This document shows, piece after piece, positions 9,722 to 19,300 of a stretch of DNA of 64,000 nt. The stretch covers positions 496,001-560,000 of the forward strand of contig NC_057322.1 in assembly GCF_000687475.1 (NCBI RefSeq), given 5' to 3'. Numbering within the stretch: the first letter of the stretch is position 1; each line of letters opens with the position of its first letter. This stretch comes from Ustilaginoidea virens (taxonomy: Eukaryota > Ascomycota > Sordariomycetes > Hypocreales > Clavicipitaceae). A program made the translations under genes and the position numbers. The notes beneath the pieces are model-generated. The model was not told the DNA's origin. It saw only the letters and a list, made by a program, of their open reading frames with translations, and made no database searches.

Positions 9722-11302
9722 TCACGGAATGGCATAGCCAAGCAGAGACTCCATCTTGTACGGGCCCTCGCAGTCAGACCTGGGCGACACAAAGTGGTCC
9801 CCGTTCTGAGAAATGTAGCAGCGGTACAGCGGCACGGACCCGGCAACCTGGCTCGCATAAATGTATCCCACTGGCCCCAGAGGAAACTGGCCTTCGCAGC
9901 CCGGGTCGGGGGTCAGGAGGGAATGCCCTGCCACCTTGCACTCGTACAGCATCCTCGTCCCTGCCTTCTCGTCTCGTAGCAGCCGCCAGCTTTGCTCGGG
10001 GGCGAAACCCAGAGGGAGCTGCCTGGTAGAGGCTACGTGGCCCCTGCTGGAGCTGTACCCTCGCGTCAGTCTTGTGTAAGGCAGCGTCTCGAACCCGCAG
10101 GATAGCTGAGGAGGCGACAGGTCGTTCCTGTTGGCAAGCGCCCAGGTCGACCACGAGGCTTTCGCCGATCCGTTGACGTTTCGAAGGCCGAGCAGCAAGC
10201 CGCCCTCGGCAGCGTTGTCTTGCATGCGATGGTATACGTGGCTTTCAATGTTGGGCGTCCCGAGGATGTTGCGGAAGGACTGGCAGATGGCCGTGGCCTG
10301 CGCAGCCTCGCTGGACGGGCCTCCGGAGTTGACGCCGCTTTCCGTAAGCTGCACCGTCCACGCGTGGGGCTTGTCGGGGAACCGCTGACGAAGCCAGCCC
10401 ACCAGCACGCCGACGTTGCCATACGTGACCTTGGGGTAGTCGTCGGCCGAGAAAGCCGGGCTGAACAGGTCCGGGGCGTACGGGTGGAAGGCGACGCGCC
10501 AGCGGCGGGAGCCGGCCCGAGCGGCGAGACCTTGGACCACCGTCATGCCGGACAGCGTGCCGCTTCGGGGATCGTCGAGCTCGCTGCCGAACCGGTGGTC
10601 CAGCGACGTGAGCACCTTGGCCGTCGGCTGCTCCGAGACGATGCGGTCGTACGCGGCCACGTAGTTGGCGGCGATGAGGTCGAGCCACTCGTCCTCGGCG
10701 CACGCCACGCCCTGGCCTCGGCCGCAGCCAATGTTGAACCACTCGTACGAGTTGACCTCGTTGTTGACGACAAAGTCGGCGATCCTGCCGCGGCCGTGGC
10801 GCCCGTCGTACCGCCGGGCCAGCATGCCGGCGAAGCGCCCAAAGTCGGCGGGGTGGTCGGGCACGCAGAACAAGTCCATGCCGGCTGCGGGCGGGGCGCA
10901 GCGGCGCTTCCCGCGAGCCCACGCCGGGGTTCCGTACACGATGGCCGTCACCACGAGGCCGCGGTCCGTCCATGCCTTGATGGCCGCGTCGACGGCCGCG
11001 TCGACGGTGAAGCATCGCCCGTCGTACTCCTGCCGGCCGGGGGCGCAGGGCGCTGCGGCGACGCGGGCTTCCCAGCTGGCCCAGACCAGGTTCATCGACA
11101 CCCCGCCCGCATTGTTGCCCGAGATGTCGTCCCAGTCCGGCCAGAAGTCAGGCTGGATGCCCTTGATGCGGTAGCTGGATCGGGCAGGGTACGGCAGGTC
11201 GGCTCGCTTGGACGCCGTCGCGGCCGAAGCGGGGGCGAGAAGCGTGGCGAGCGCCGCTGCCAGGCAGTGCGACCAGGGCAAAAGGCCTGGCAAAAGGCCC
11301 AT
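9722..11302 (-). CDS. Secreted GH-A-clan glycosidase-like protein (DUF5722 type) with C-terminal repeat domain, 526 aa
   Basis: Intronless. Residues 1-27 form a signal peptide (hydrophobic [14 protein letters not shown]). The main domain (about 45-395) has the pattern [62 protein letters not shown] and [15 protein letters not shown]. It continues with [31 protein letters not shown] and [10 protein letters not shown]. The Asn-Glu in VNNEVN fits the acid/base, and the Glu in QLTESGVN fits the nucleophile, of a GH-A TIM barrel, the fold of the DUF5722 family. The last ~110 residues hold two short repeats ([39 protein letters not shown], with L-G-Y near the end) like DUF5648. Substrate is unknown. 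Secretion suggests extracellular or cell-wall glycan turnover. A TATAAC element lies about 140 bp upstream. Confidence 0.8.
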   Translation of the reverse strand: MGLLPGLLPWSHCLAAALATLLAPASAATASKRADLPYPARSSYRIKGIQPDFWPDWDDISGNNAGGVSMNLVWASWEARVAAAPCAPGRQEYDGRCFTVDAAVDAAIKAWTDRGLVVTAIVYGTPAWARGKRRCAPPAAGMDLFCVPDHPADFGRFAGMLARRYDGRHGRGRIADFVVNNEVNSYEWFNIGCGRGQGVACAEDEWLDLIAANYVAAYDRIVSEQPTAKVLTSLDHRFGSELDDPRSGTLSGMTVVQGLAARAGSRRWRVAFHPYAPDLFSPAFSADDYPKVTYGNVGVLVGWLRQRFPDKPHAWTVQLTESGVNSGGPSSEAAQATAICQSFRNILGTPNIESHVYHRMQDNAAEGGLLLGLRNVNGSAKASWSTWALANRNDLSPPQLSCGFETLPYTRLTRGYSSSRGHVASTRQLPLGFAPEQSWRLLRDEKAGTRMLYECKVAGHSLLTPDPGCEGQFPLGPVGYIYASQVAGSVPLYRCYISQNGDHFVSPRSDCEGPYKMESLLGYAIP

Positions 11303-11474
11303 GCTGAGAGGTGGGGGGGGGGCGCCTCGCTGCCGAGGGCGGATGGGGAACCGGTGTTGTGTGGAGAGTCTGATGGCGGGATGGAAGAAGCGCCGCGGCG
11401 GCTTGCCTCATGAAACTCGTGGGAGGGATAATCTCCCTCTAGTTATAGGCGGCACGCCTCCAAGTGGCTCTCTC

Positions 11475-11490
11475 TACGGAGTACTCCGTA
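11475..11490. other. Perfect 16-bp palindrome TACGGAGTACTCCGTA
   Basis: The fullest form of the motif that recurs across the intergenic DNA. Near-identical palindromes stand at 53060-53075 (GTGCTC centre) and 63310-63325. Confidence 0.95.
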
Positions 11491-11847
11491 CCTTGGTAAT
11501 ACCGGCTTGAGGCTGGCTGAACCTTGCTGCGCGGGGTGGTGACACGGGTCATGCATCTGATGGTTTTTGGGGGGGATGAATAGAAACTACGTTTGTACGG
11601 AGCACGGATACTGCCAGGCTCGATTGCTCGCCGGATGCCAATGTTGCACGGAGTACTGCCCCAGCAGCGTTGGTCGCGGCCAGGCGCGGCTGACTCGAGA
11701 TGCGCCGGGTGCGTAGTCGACGGTGATGGCCATCAGGAATGCGAGGCAAGCGGTCGACGATGAGATTCCTGGCGGGGTTTTTAGCGAGTCCTCGGTGTGC
11801 AGCAGCAGCAGCAGCGTCCGTCGTCTCCGGCCAGCCTTGCGATTGCG

Positions 11848-11893
11848 TGGTGAAGCTGCCGGCGGTGAAGCTGCCGGTGGTGAAGCTGCCGGG
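11848..11893. repeat. 15-bp tandem repeat GGTGAAGCTGCCGG(C/T)
   Basis: Three copies, near-perfect, in gene-free DNA. Confidence 0.85.
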
Positions 11894-12520
11894 TCCTTTG
11901 GGCTGCGGCCTCGCCGCGGCCTCGTCTATAACATACGATCGATCGATCGGCCTTCCGACGTTGGGTAGGGGGGGGGGGGGGCCTGGGTAGGAGCTAGGCT
12001 TGTTCTGATCGGGCTCTCCTTGGACCATGCGAGCAATGAGCCGCCTGCGCAGGTTTGAAGGCAGTGAACCCACCTGGACAAGTGAGGCACGAGCGTGTTG
12101 AAAAGGAGGCCCTGCTTACTTGCCAAACTCGCATGCCCGCGTCCTTGACTCTACCGTGGCACGCATCGGGCCACGCAGTATTCATACGGGTCTTGCATCC
12201 CCGCGGCACACAGCAGTCGGTCAGTCCGTCATGACGAGCAGGAAGATACGGCCAGTCATGACGAACAGGAAGATAGGGCCAGCACAGCAAAGCACACATG
12301 GCCGCTTGCAACAGCCGCTGCTTCGGCACCGCACAACGGCCACGTTACCAACAGCCATTCGGCAGGGCAGTCATCACGTCGTCGCCCGCATCCGTCACAT
12401 ACCGTAATGAGCAGCAGCAGCAATCCAACCGCCACACCGGCCGTGTGGCAGCTACCTGCGTACCTACGTACGTACGTACGTACGCACCGCCGCACCGATA
12501 TGCGACGCCGCGCAAGAATG

Positions 12521-12574
12521 GCGGCGTCGTTGCGCGGCGTCGTTGCGCGGCGTCGTTGCGCGGCGTCGTTGCGC
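12521..12574. repeat. 13-bp tandem repeat GTTGCGCGGCGTC
   Basis: About four perfect copies. A (CGTA)n run lies 40 bp upstream at 12465-12485. Confidence 0.9.
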
Positions 12575-12897
12575 TTCCACCCGTACATGTGCATTACTGC
12601 GATAAAGCAGCGCGCTGCAAGTGGCCGCATGCCCGATACGTATGCACGTGGAAACAGGTCCCCGGATGCGGGCCGAACGCAGACGTGGCCGGGTGCAACG
12701 TGGCATACGCTGCCCGCATGGGATGATTGGAGGAGAGCATGCTTGCAGAGAGCGGAAACCTAATGTACTGTACGATGCATAGCGAGATGCCGCAGCTGGG
12801 CAGCTAGACGGACTGACTATCAAGGGCATTGTTCCCCTCTAGGTCAGTTTTCCTCCTGCATTTGACGTGGTATTTCCCCGTCGCGCAGAGCAAACCC

Positions 12898-13040
12898 GCG
12901 GTGTATCCCATCGCGATGGAGCGGCAGCCTGGTATGATGCACCGGGCTGTTTGCGGCAGACCCATTGACAGGCCGCTTGCCACGCCTGAATACCGCTGTC
13001 CGGCAGCTTCATCGCCGCGGCTGCATCCGTCTGCCTTGCC
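12898..13040 (+). repeat. Dispersed repeat remnant, copy B (GC-richer)
   Basis: Collinear with 2550-2690 (shared blocks ATCGCG, GCGGCAGC, TTTGCRGCAGACC, AGGCC, CGCGGCTGC). It is the less mutated copy. Confidence 0.45.
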
Positions 13041-14047
13041 CACGGAGCCGCTTGGCCGTTTGACAGTTGTGCTCGCCAGATGCTATCTATCATGCATGTA
13101 CTCCGCAAAGCTGTCGCAGCTTCACCAGCTAAGAAGCTAATCGCGATGTGATCCATTTTGAAAACACGAGGTGAATAACCTCAGAGTTACCTGTTGCAAG
13201 GTTCAGCCAAGCCTTTAGTCCATGTTGCATCATGTTTAGTTAGACTTGTAAATCATCATCAAACTTGAACTACCAGGCCTTTATACTGTAGCCGACATCT
13301 GTAACCGGCCGTCCGCTGCCTCCCCCCCTTCCCTGGATAATTGCTACATACTACAGCCCATTCCCAGACGCTCCACCAGAACCATCCGAGCGATACACCC
13401 CTGAGCAAGTCGAGGCACGAGCGCTTGCGTCCAGGAACGAAACCAACTGGCACGAGAAAAGCCGTCATGCCCACCCAGCCCCTTGGGTTCCTGTCGTCTT
13501 CGGCAGCTAGCCCACGCGGACCGCGTCTTGCAAGCCACATGCCACAGCAGCGGTCGCGACGCTCCCCCCCGGATGCCCGTCGCACCTCAGATGGTCCCCG
13601 GAGCGATCCCCCGCCCTCGGCAATGCATCTTCCCAATCATAAAGCCGGATGGTTCGGCCCACGCATGCAAGGCCGCAAACACTCATTCTGCTGCGTCTAG
13701 CGTGGGCTGCGACATTCGTCACAGCACGGCGTCTTGTACGGGGACGAAGTGGTGGTGCCGCCGCAGATGACGGAGGCGTGGCCAGCACGCGTGACCGGGC
13801 GTGTGGCAGTGTATGAACATGGGGCGCGCTGACTGCCTTGAACAGAGGGCTTGGGGGGGGCCAATGTGCTGACTCGGACGGAATACGCCGTGTGCAGGAG
13901 AATAAACGGAGAGAAATGACGATGCCGAGTTTTCATCCGGCGAGATAAAGTCCGTGTTTGGGCGACGATCTCGGAAGTGCAGTTGATAGGGCCCCTCTGC
14001 TCTATCGCCGCATGGTCACTCGTCGCCTCACATATCTCGCTCTGAGA

Positions 14048-14148
14048 GTCTGCGTCCAGTCTGCATCCGGTCTGCGTCCTGTCTGCGTCTTATCTGCGTC
14101 CCGTCTGCGTCCCGTCTGCGTCCCGTCTGCATCCCGTCTGCATCCCGA
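14048..14148. repeat. Decamer tandem repeat, consensus GTCTGCGTCC
   Basis: About ten consecutive 10-bp units with substitutions at one or two positions. The period is one turn of the helix. Confidence 0.9.
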
Positions 14149-15011
14149 CCAGGCTGTCAAAGCAAATCCATCATCGGTGGTCCTGCAGCTATCAGCAGCC
14201 CTCGACAGTCCGCCCGCCGCCTCGCAAGCACGTCAGCCCCGTCCCCTCAGCCCCTTTCGCGTGACCAAACCCTTCTTACAAGGCATGCGGAGACTCGTCT
14301 CCTCCCCCGCCTGGCGTCTGCAGTCGACCTTGCACGATACGAACCCCCCCCCACGGCGATCGATTGGCCCCCCGCCTTGCCTACTCGCAGTTTTCGGACA
14401 GCCCGGACAGCCAGGACGTGCGGGGAAAAAGAAAATAAAAAGGCGCAGCATGGCGTCCGGGGAGCCGGTCCTTGGAAAAAAAAAACAGAAAAAAAACAGA
14501 CCAGACCAGACCAGGCGAATATCACATGCCCTGATGTCCGGTGACAACAGACCCCTCGGCGCGAAAGTCTCCGGGATTCCGGGCAACCCGGCCTCCAGAC
14601 AGCCCCGCGTAGAACCACGTTGGACGGTTTCGATCGTCGCTTTGTGAAAGAGCATCGGCCCGGCGTGCCCCCGATCGAGTGGGGGTGTGGTGTCGTCCTG
14701 TCGAGGCAGCTGGACCATGCGGTTTCGAAGAACACACCGGCCGCGAAGCCTCTTCCTCTCGTCCCGATCATCGAATGGACAGCGTCCGAGGACGAGATGA
14801 CCGCGGGCCGGCTTCGCACTTGGCGCCTTGTCGGGCGAAAACACCGCGGGCCCGTCGTCGCCAGACCGCCTCCGCGTGACCCAAGCCCCAACGAGCTGGT
14901 GGCTGCGTCGTCGCCACGCCGGACGCCGACACCCAGCACGGTTGCATGCTGACGGCGTGGCATGCAGTTCAGGGGCGTCTCGACACGTTCTAGACTTTTC
15001 TGTCCCTTCCA

Positions 15012-15013
<2 letters not shown>

Positions 15014-15042
<29 letters not shown>
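15014..15042. repeat. Poly-G tract, 29 bp
   Basis: An uninterrupted G29 run. It is followed within 230 bp by A15 and A29 runs. Confidence 0.95.
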
Positions 15043-15048
<6 letters not shown>

Positions 15049-15265
15049 ACGTGCAGAAAATGTCTCGTCAAAAGGCCCCTGCTAGAGCCGCTACCGAGCG
15101 CGCCCGGTTCCCGTGACGAAGTGTTTCCCCTTGTCTCTTGTCTCTTTTTTTGCTTTCGCCTGGCCTCGCCCTACCTTTTCGTTTCCTACTTTTCCCGTCC
15201 TTTCTCTCCCCGCCTCTCTCCTCCTCCCCACCAAACCCCGAGGAAAAAAAAAAAAAAAGGCGCGG

Positions 15266-15267
<2 letters not shown>

Positions 15268-15296
<29 letters not shown>
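15268..15296. repeat. Poly-A tract, 29 bp
   Basis: An A29 run, with an A15 run just before it (15244-15258). Both lie beyond the 3' end of the HET-domain gene. Confidence 0.95.
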
Positions 15297-15300
<4 letters not shown>

Positions 15301-15418
15301 AATCAAGCGCGCCCATGTCAACCCCAAACTCTAGCAATGACGGAGAAGCAGGGCGAGAGGGGGAAGAAAAAAAAAAACACCAACAAAAGCAAAGCACGCG
15401 TTTCCCTTTTGAGCAGCG

Positions 15419-16226
15419 CTATGTTGGCCTCGGTAAGCTCGTCGTAGATCCACCGCTCCTCGTGGAGCCCGCCGTCGAGAACATGGCCGGCGTCTCCTCC
15501 ATCTTCTGCCGCCTGTCAAACTCGGTCAAAAAGGTGTGGACGCTGTTGAGCGGCATGTACTCGAGCAGCGGGATGAACTCGCTGGGGAACATGGCCGCCC
15601 CGTGGTCCTTGATGTCCTCGTTGACGCGGTTGATGCGCAGAATCTGCTTCCACGACACAATCTCGTCGCCGACCAGGAAGGCCGGGAACCGCGCCAGGGC
15701 CATGTCCTCGAGCATCCACGCGTTCCGAAAGTACGGCCGGTTCAGGAAGCCAGAAATGGCCTTGTAGGTGGGTATCTCGCGCGGGTCGGTGACGCCCTCG
15801 GGGACGTCTGTAAAGTGCGCCACGGGGGCCATCCACTGCATGATGGGAGCGTAATTCTCCGGATGGGCCTCGCGGTCGCCCGGCTCGCCAAACGAGGGCG
15901 GCATGCACTCGTCCCACGCGCGGATGATGTCAATGGCCAGGTCCGAGGTCGAGTCCTTCAGCCCCAGCCAGCCAATCGTCACCTTGGCCTGCCGGTAGGC
16001 CCTGGTCATGGTTGCGCGGCGCTCCGCCTGCTCCTTGGCGTCCCGTCCGTTGATGCACAGCAGGTCGAGCCAGATGCGTAGAGGCCGCGCCCCCGCCGGC
16101 TCGGAAATCATGTGCTTTACGTTCTTGAGGACGGATCGAAGCCAGCCGGGAGCCTTGTCAGACAGCCTGGACACGGGGGGCCGTTGCCGTTGCCGTTTCC
16201 GTGCCCGGCCCTCCTGCTCCTGCGCC

Positions 16227-16273
<47 letters not shown>

Positions 16274-16693
16274 CTCCTCGTCCGCCCCCTCCTGCTGGTC
16301 CGCGTCGTCGTCCTCCCCCGCCTCTTGTTGGTCGTGGCCGGCGCGCGCTGCGCCGCCCCCTTTCTTCGACTTTGCGGTTGGTGCGGGAGCAGGCAGAGAC
16401 GGGGCCAGCAGCACCGCGCGGACGTGCCGGAGAGCCTGGGCGACGCTGGCGGGTACGGGGACGCTCGCGCCGTTGAGCTGGATGGCTTCGGTGACGGTAA
16501 TGTCGCCGTAGAGGGCGGACAGGCCAGTAAACTCGGACGAGTCGCTCAGAGGTTCGTGCACCAGGCGGCAGACGAGCCTTTCGTTGACGTCGGCACTCGC
16601 TGCAGGCTGCACCTCCAGCAGACGTATCTCTTTCTTGCTCCGGTCAAGCGAGCGGTATCGGATCCGAGGCGCAGCAGCATCGTAGTCCGCCAT
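15419..16693 (-). CDS. HET (heterokaryon incompatibility) domain protein, 424 aa, split HET domain, possible 3' frameshift
   Basis: The start is placed at MADYDAAAPRIRYRSLD, because the upstream in-frame extension is low-complexity leader. The N-terminus carries the usual HET opening (IRLLEV, then EFTGLSALYGD..VTEAIQLNG...VPASVAQALRHVR). The second HET block (LRIWLDLLCINGRDAKEQAERRATMTRAYRQAKVTIGWLG) follows only after a roughly 90-residue low-complexity insertion that includes a (HE)n run encoded by GTGCTC hexamers at 16225-16272. Then comes the conserved PYFRNAWMLEDMALAR. HET proteins trigger cell death or incompatibility between non-self hyphae. At the 3' end the frame turns Ser/Thr-rich and stops, while the +2 frame from about 15480 reads LHEERWIYDELTEANIALL with strong G/C third positions. 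A frameshift or unrecognised intron near 15480-15500 is therefore likely. Confidence 0.8.
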
Positions 16694-17536
16694 TGTTGCC
16701 CTGGGGAGGAAGGAAGGGGAAGGGGGGGGGGGGGGGGTGCGTGGGCAGCTCGTGCAGATCAGCAAACGAAAGGTCAAGACTCGAGTCTCGTGCAGATGCA
16801 CAAGCTTTCTTCTGCTTCCTTTCCTTTCTAACCCTTTCCTGCCAACGTCACGAGAACCGGCTGGTTTGGCGGCTAAAGGTGTGGCTCGTTACGGAGCATG
16901 TGCAAGTGGAATACCCTTCCCGCCCGTCCGGAAATGGCAAGTTTATTTTTCGACGCTAACTGTGACACGTCATGCCATGGCGTCGATCGGCAGAAAGCCA
17001 TGGCGGGAATCTGGTCTTGACTCTTGATCGCGCTACCCCCCTTTTCATTCTGCATCGAGGGTTGCTTTACCCTGTCAACCTTTTCCAAAGTCTAAGCTGG
17101 GGATTTGAAATTAGCCTCTCGTCCCAAAGTACCGTACCACGCTCACCATTTCTCACCAGTTTCAAGAACCCACCACCGACTGACTGCAGACTGCAGGGGA
17201 ACAAAGAGATCAAACAACCGGCAAGACTGCGACCGGGGAAATCCTGCAGCCATGTTTTTTGGGGCTCGAGCAGGGCGAGTCCAGTCCACTGCTTCGCACC
17301 CGTGACCAAGGCCCTACCGATATGTTTTGTGGAAAGCGTCTGCCTTCCCCTCTTTTCATCCTGGTTTCTTTCCCCTAGTCCGAAAGTGTATAAAGTGTTC
17401 GTGACGGATCCTTGTCTCCTGCCAATCTATGTTTCATTTAGGTTATACAATAAATTCCTTTTTTTGTTTGTTTGCTCGCCACTGACTAATCATCATCATT
17501 CTGTAGTTTACTCTTCTGCCCTGCCAGTCCTGTTAA
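16694..17536. other. Divergent promoter region
   Basis: This separates the minus-strand HET gene from the plus-strand 587-aa gene. It contains a G16 run (about 16722-16737) in the HET leader. The stretch about 17380-17530 is T/A-rich, as expected of a promoter or leader. No gene was found. Confidence 0.5.
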
Positions 17537-19300
17537 ATGCTGTTGCCATGTTGCTTCCCGGGGTCACGCTGCAGCTACTGGGGTGAATACAACCTTGATC
17601 CTGTCAATGTCAGGGTCAAAAAAAACTATGCTCTCCCACATGGCCCAAACGGGACTCTCCCGGGTTCCTGCCGCGTGGGTCTCCGGGCCACAATTTGGGG
17701 GCTTCTAGGACGGAGACTGAGACGAGACACTCTGCCAGTTTATCCTGGCTATTCAGAGGCCAGAGCCTTGTTCCGCCAGGGGACCGTGGCCGACTTGGAG
17801 AGGATGTGTCAACAAGCCCAAGACTTGGTAGCCCAGGTATTTGCAGGCCTTGATGATGATGATGATGATGATAATGTTGTTGCTGTCCAGGGTGGTCGTG
17901 ACGTGGACGAAAAGACGTCGGCACGCCTTGACGTCGGCTCCCTCGCCTCTCTCAACGAAAAGGGAGCAGCTGAGCAGCTCGACACCGAGCCCGGCGTCGG
18001 GTTGGTCGAGCTGCGGCTGTCCGCGGAGCTGGAACAGTGGAAACAGTCTCAACATGCGGCCGGCAACGTTCTGCCCCCAAAAGGCGCCGGACTCACTCGA
18101 GCGTCGGACAGGGTTTTGCAGCTGTTCGGGGCCGCGGGATGGCCCGAGGCCATGACGACCAACAACGCCTTGTTTGGCTGCGGCATGGCCAACTTGCTGA
18201 TTGGCGCGGTTGACGTGCAAACCCTGTTCTCCAACTACGTGACAGACATGGCCTTTTACTACGAGCACGGCTATGATGGCGTCTTCCCTTCGCTCGACTT
18301 GCTCCTCGACAAAGGGCTGCAAGACGGACACGCGCGGAAAGCCCCGGGGGGCCGCGAGCGGCGAGACGGCGTCTGCATCGGCAAGCGCTACATACAGGGC
18401 AAGATCAGGCTCGAGGCCAAGCACAAGGGGCGGCTGGCCAACCGCTCAGCCCGGCTGAGCAGGCGTTTGGCGCAGGTCGTGGCCCTGTCGGAAAGCAGCC
18501 TGCTGGGCATGGCGGCCGAGGTCGCGGCGCGTGGCTTCGACCCAGGCGCCATCATGAGCGACCTGGTCTTCAGCTCGCCCGGGACCGATGTCGTCGACGT
18601 GGGCTGCGACCTGGTCAACTCCGAGGTCATGAACTCGCTGCTCAGCACGGCCGACATCACGGCCACGGGCGTCGTGAGCGAGGAGGCCCTCCGCAGAGTG
18701 TACGACGCCTTCGCCGCCACGGGGGCCAGGATGCTGACCCAGCGATGGCACGAGCCAGTTGCCAGGATGTGCTCCGCGCTGTACACCTGGCACATCCAAA
18801 ACGACCGGCACATGTTCTGGCGCCGCGCCGTCCTGGGGTGGCCCAAGGCCCGCAAAGCGCCGGCCAGGCCGCAGCGCGAGGCGGACTTTGACGAGGCGTT
18901 TGACGAGCAGTTCCGCACGACGGGCTTCAGCAGGCCCCTGGGCGCCAGGTACGCGTGCAACGGCGAGGAGCCGTGCGACCACGTCGCCCGGTTCTTGCGC
19001 GCCTCCCCTCGCGCCCACAGGAAGCTGCTTGGCGACTTTTGGTGGCACCTCGTCACCGGGCCGCTGGACTATGTCGGGGGCGGCAGGGTGGACGAGCGGC
19101 GCGAGCAAGAGCTTGCCGAGGGCTCGCGGGTGCGCATGGCTGAGCTGTACTCGCGCGGTCTGGTGCACCAAACGGTCTGGCTCGTTGCCCACGCGAACCA
19201 CCATGCCTGGCAGGTCAACTACCTCTTCGAGGCGGCCATGTTTGGCAGCATTCTCGACGGCGGCAAGCTTGCCGGGAAGCTTGATCGGCAGCAAGGCTGA
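17537..19300 (+). CDS. Unrecognised protein, 587 aa, probably conserved in fungi
   Basis: A long single-exon ORF with coding-type third positions throughout. No catalytic family is recognised. The N-terminal 30 residues are uncertain; clear coding character starts around NLDPVNVRVKKNYALPHGPNGT. An Asp run (about residues 104-111) interrupts the N-terminal third. The centre has SDLVFSSPGTDVVDVGCDLVN-SEVMNSLLSTADIT and the C-terminal half is rich in Trp, His and Tyr. There, WHEPVARMCSALYTWHIQNDRHMFWRRAVLGW is followed by DFDEAFDEQFRTTGFSRPLG, then a CNGEEPCDHV pair, and HANHHAWQVNYLFEAAMFGSILDGGKL at the end. The Asp/Asn-rich and aromatic helices recall terpene-synthase-like all-alpha proteins, but no DDxxD motif with a matching NSE triad is clear, so this is only a possibility. 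No signal peptide or clear membrane segment is seen. It is transcribed divergently from the HET gene. Confidence 0.7.
   Translation: MLLPCCFPGSRCSYWGEYNLDPVNVRVKKNYALPHGPNGTLPGSCRVGLRATIWGLLGRRLRRDTLPVYPGYSEARALFRQGTVADLERMCQQAQDLVAQVFAGLDDDDDDDNVVAVQGGRDVDEKTSARLDVGSLASLNEKGAAEQLDTEPGVGLVELRLSAELEQWKQSQHAAGNVLPPKGAGLTRASDRVLQLFGAAGWPEAMTTNNALFGCGMANLLIGAVDVQTLFSNYVTDMAFYYEHGYDGVFPSLDLLLDKGLQDGHARKAPGGRERRDGVCIGKRYIQGKIRLEAKHKGRLANRSARLSRRLAQVVALSESSLLGMAAEVAARGFDPGAIMSDLVFSSPGTDVVDVGCDLVNSEVMNSLLSTADITATGVVSEEALRRVYDAFAATGARMLTQRWHEPVARMCSALYTWHIQNDRHMFWRRAVLGWPKARKAPARPQREADFDEAFDEQFRTTGFSRPLGARYACNGEEPCDHVARFLRASPRAHRKLLGDFWWHLVTGPLDYVGGGRVDERREQELAEGSRVRMAELYSRGLVHQTVWLVAHANHHAWQVNYLFEAAMFGSILDGGKLAGKLDRQQG

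Larger units (their letters stand above)
11303..15418. other. About 4 kb gene-free region rich in tandem and decayed repeats
   Basis: Many open frames exist but none is protein-like. Visible contents: TACGGAGTACTCCGTA palindrome (11475-11490), GGTGAAGCTGCCGG repeats (11848-11893), (ACGT)n (12465-12485), a 13-bp repeat (12521-12574), a dispersed repeat copy (about 12898-13040), an AT-richer tract (about 13140-13270), decamer repeats (14048-14148), a G29 tract (15014-15042) and A15 and A29 tracts (15244-15258 and 15268-15296). Confidence 0.5.

Noticed and set aside
10220..11413. 397-codon plus-strand frame opposite the glycosidase gene
   Set aside because: Antisense shadow; no motif, while the minus strand has a signal peptide and catalytic motifs.
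14048..14148. Regular repeats considered as a CRISPR array
   Set aside because: Units are contiguous 10-mers without spacers in a eukaryotic genome; a simple tandem repeat.
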